The notes under the pieces: generated by a model
Databases searched by the model: none
Told to the model about the DNA's origin: nothing
The model's input: only the letters and a program-made list of their open reading frames with translations
Position numbers and translations under genes: made by a program
Assembly: GCF_022427965.1 (NCBI RefSeq)
Contig: NZ_JAKTTI010000042.1
Location: 1 to 34,578, forward strand
Reading direction: 5' to 3'
DNA: 34,578 bases
Source: Fredinandcohnia quinoae
Lineage (GTDB): Bacteria; Bacillota; Bacilli; Bacillales; Bacillaceae_L
In this document: piece by piece, positions 34,530 through 34,578 of the stretch
How the letters are laid out: each line of letters begins with the position of its first letter
Position numbering within the stretch: the stretch's first letter is position 1

Positions 34530-34578
34530 GTGCGCCCTGCATGGGCGAATACTCGGTGGTGAAAGTCCACTACAGGCT
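34530..34578 (+). mobile_element. Group II intron, 5' end (runs out of the window)
   Basis: The sequence starts GTGCG, the group II intron 5' consensus, directly after the stem and T-run of a terminator. Two short stems typical of the beginning of domain I follow: CGCCC/GGGCG around TGCAT (34533-34547) and GTGG/CCAC around TGAAAGT (34556-34570). Insertion behind a terminator hairpin is the habit of bacterial class C introns. The reverse transcriptase gene would lie beyond the window. Confidence 0.8.

Overview
The window is low-G+C chromosomal DNA from a Bacillales Firmicute (Bacillaceae or a close relative). The grounds are the gene order thiL-tsaE-tsaB-rimI-tsaD / ABC-F / moaC-rex-tatA-tatC / ydiK-ydiL / groES-groEL, which is that of Bacillus subtilis, the strong purine-rich ribosome binding sites, the frequent TTG starts (thiL, rex, groES) and a CIRCE operator before groES. 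I cannot name the genus.

Layout. 1-54: 3' part of tRNA-Asp. 55-568: non-coding, with a tandem array of degenerate 20-bp units and a terminator. 569-4186: overlapping thiL-tsaE-tsaB-rimI-tsaD operon (thiamine pyrophosphate synthesis and the tRNA t6A machinery). 4187-4529: a cluster of DnaA boxes between two terminators. 4530-6464 (-): housekeeping ABC-F protein. 6621-8800 (+): moaC, rex, tatA, tatC. 8825-9769 (-): ydiK, ydiL. 9971-12056 (+): promoter, CIRCE, groES-groEL. After groEL the window is accessory and partly decayed: an unidentified four-helix membrane protein, an integrase remnant, a Bce-type antimicrobial-peptide detoxification module (RR, HK, ABC ATPase, permease; all -) that shares a control region with a divergent YxeA-like gene, an IS3 remnant, an ECF sigma / zinc anti-sigma / YfjL-like operon whose promoter is duplicated in tandem, fragments of a short-chain dehydrogenase on both sides of a divergent Atu4866-like / AraC pair, a lipoprotein-RR-HK signalling operon followed by an LprI-domain lipoprotein, small unknown genes, and a coupled pair of a small protein and a retropepsin-like protease. 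29245-34448 (+): iron-repressed genes, a ferredoxin-NADP reductase and a complete siderophore ABC importer, each behind its own Fur box. The window ends inside the 5' end of a group II intron lodged directly behind a terminator.

Cooperation. TsaB, TsaD and TsaE act together in t6A formation and RimI is their usual neighbour; Rex senses NADH/NAD+; TatA/TatC form a minimal two-component Tat translocase; GroES/GroEL are under HrcA control. The Bce histidine kinase has almost no extracellular part and should sense through the neighbouring transporter, with the response regulator acting on a TTACA-N4-TGTAA site. The siderophore operon supplies binding protein, both permeases and ATPase, and the upstream reductase could supply electrons for iron release.

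The least explained elements are the 20-bp repeat array, the family of four dispersed terminator-like repeats (one hit by the intron), the retropepsin gene pair, and the lipoprotein-linked two-component system. No function is proved here; assignments rest on motifs and on recall of family sequences.
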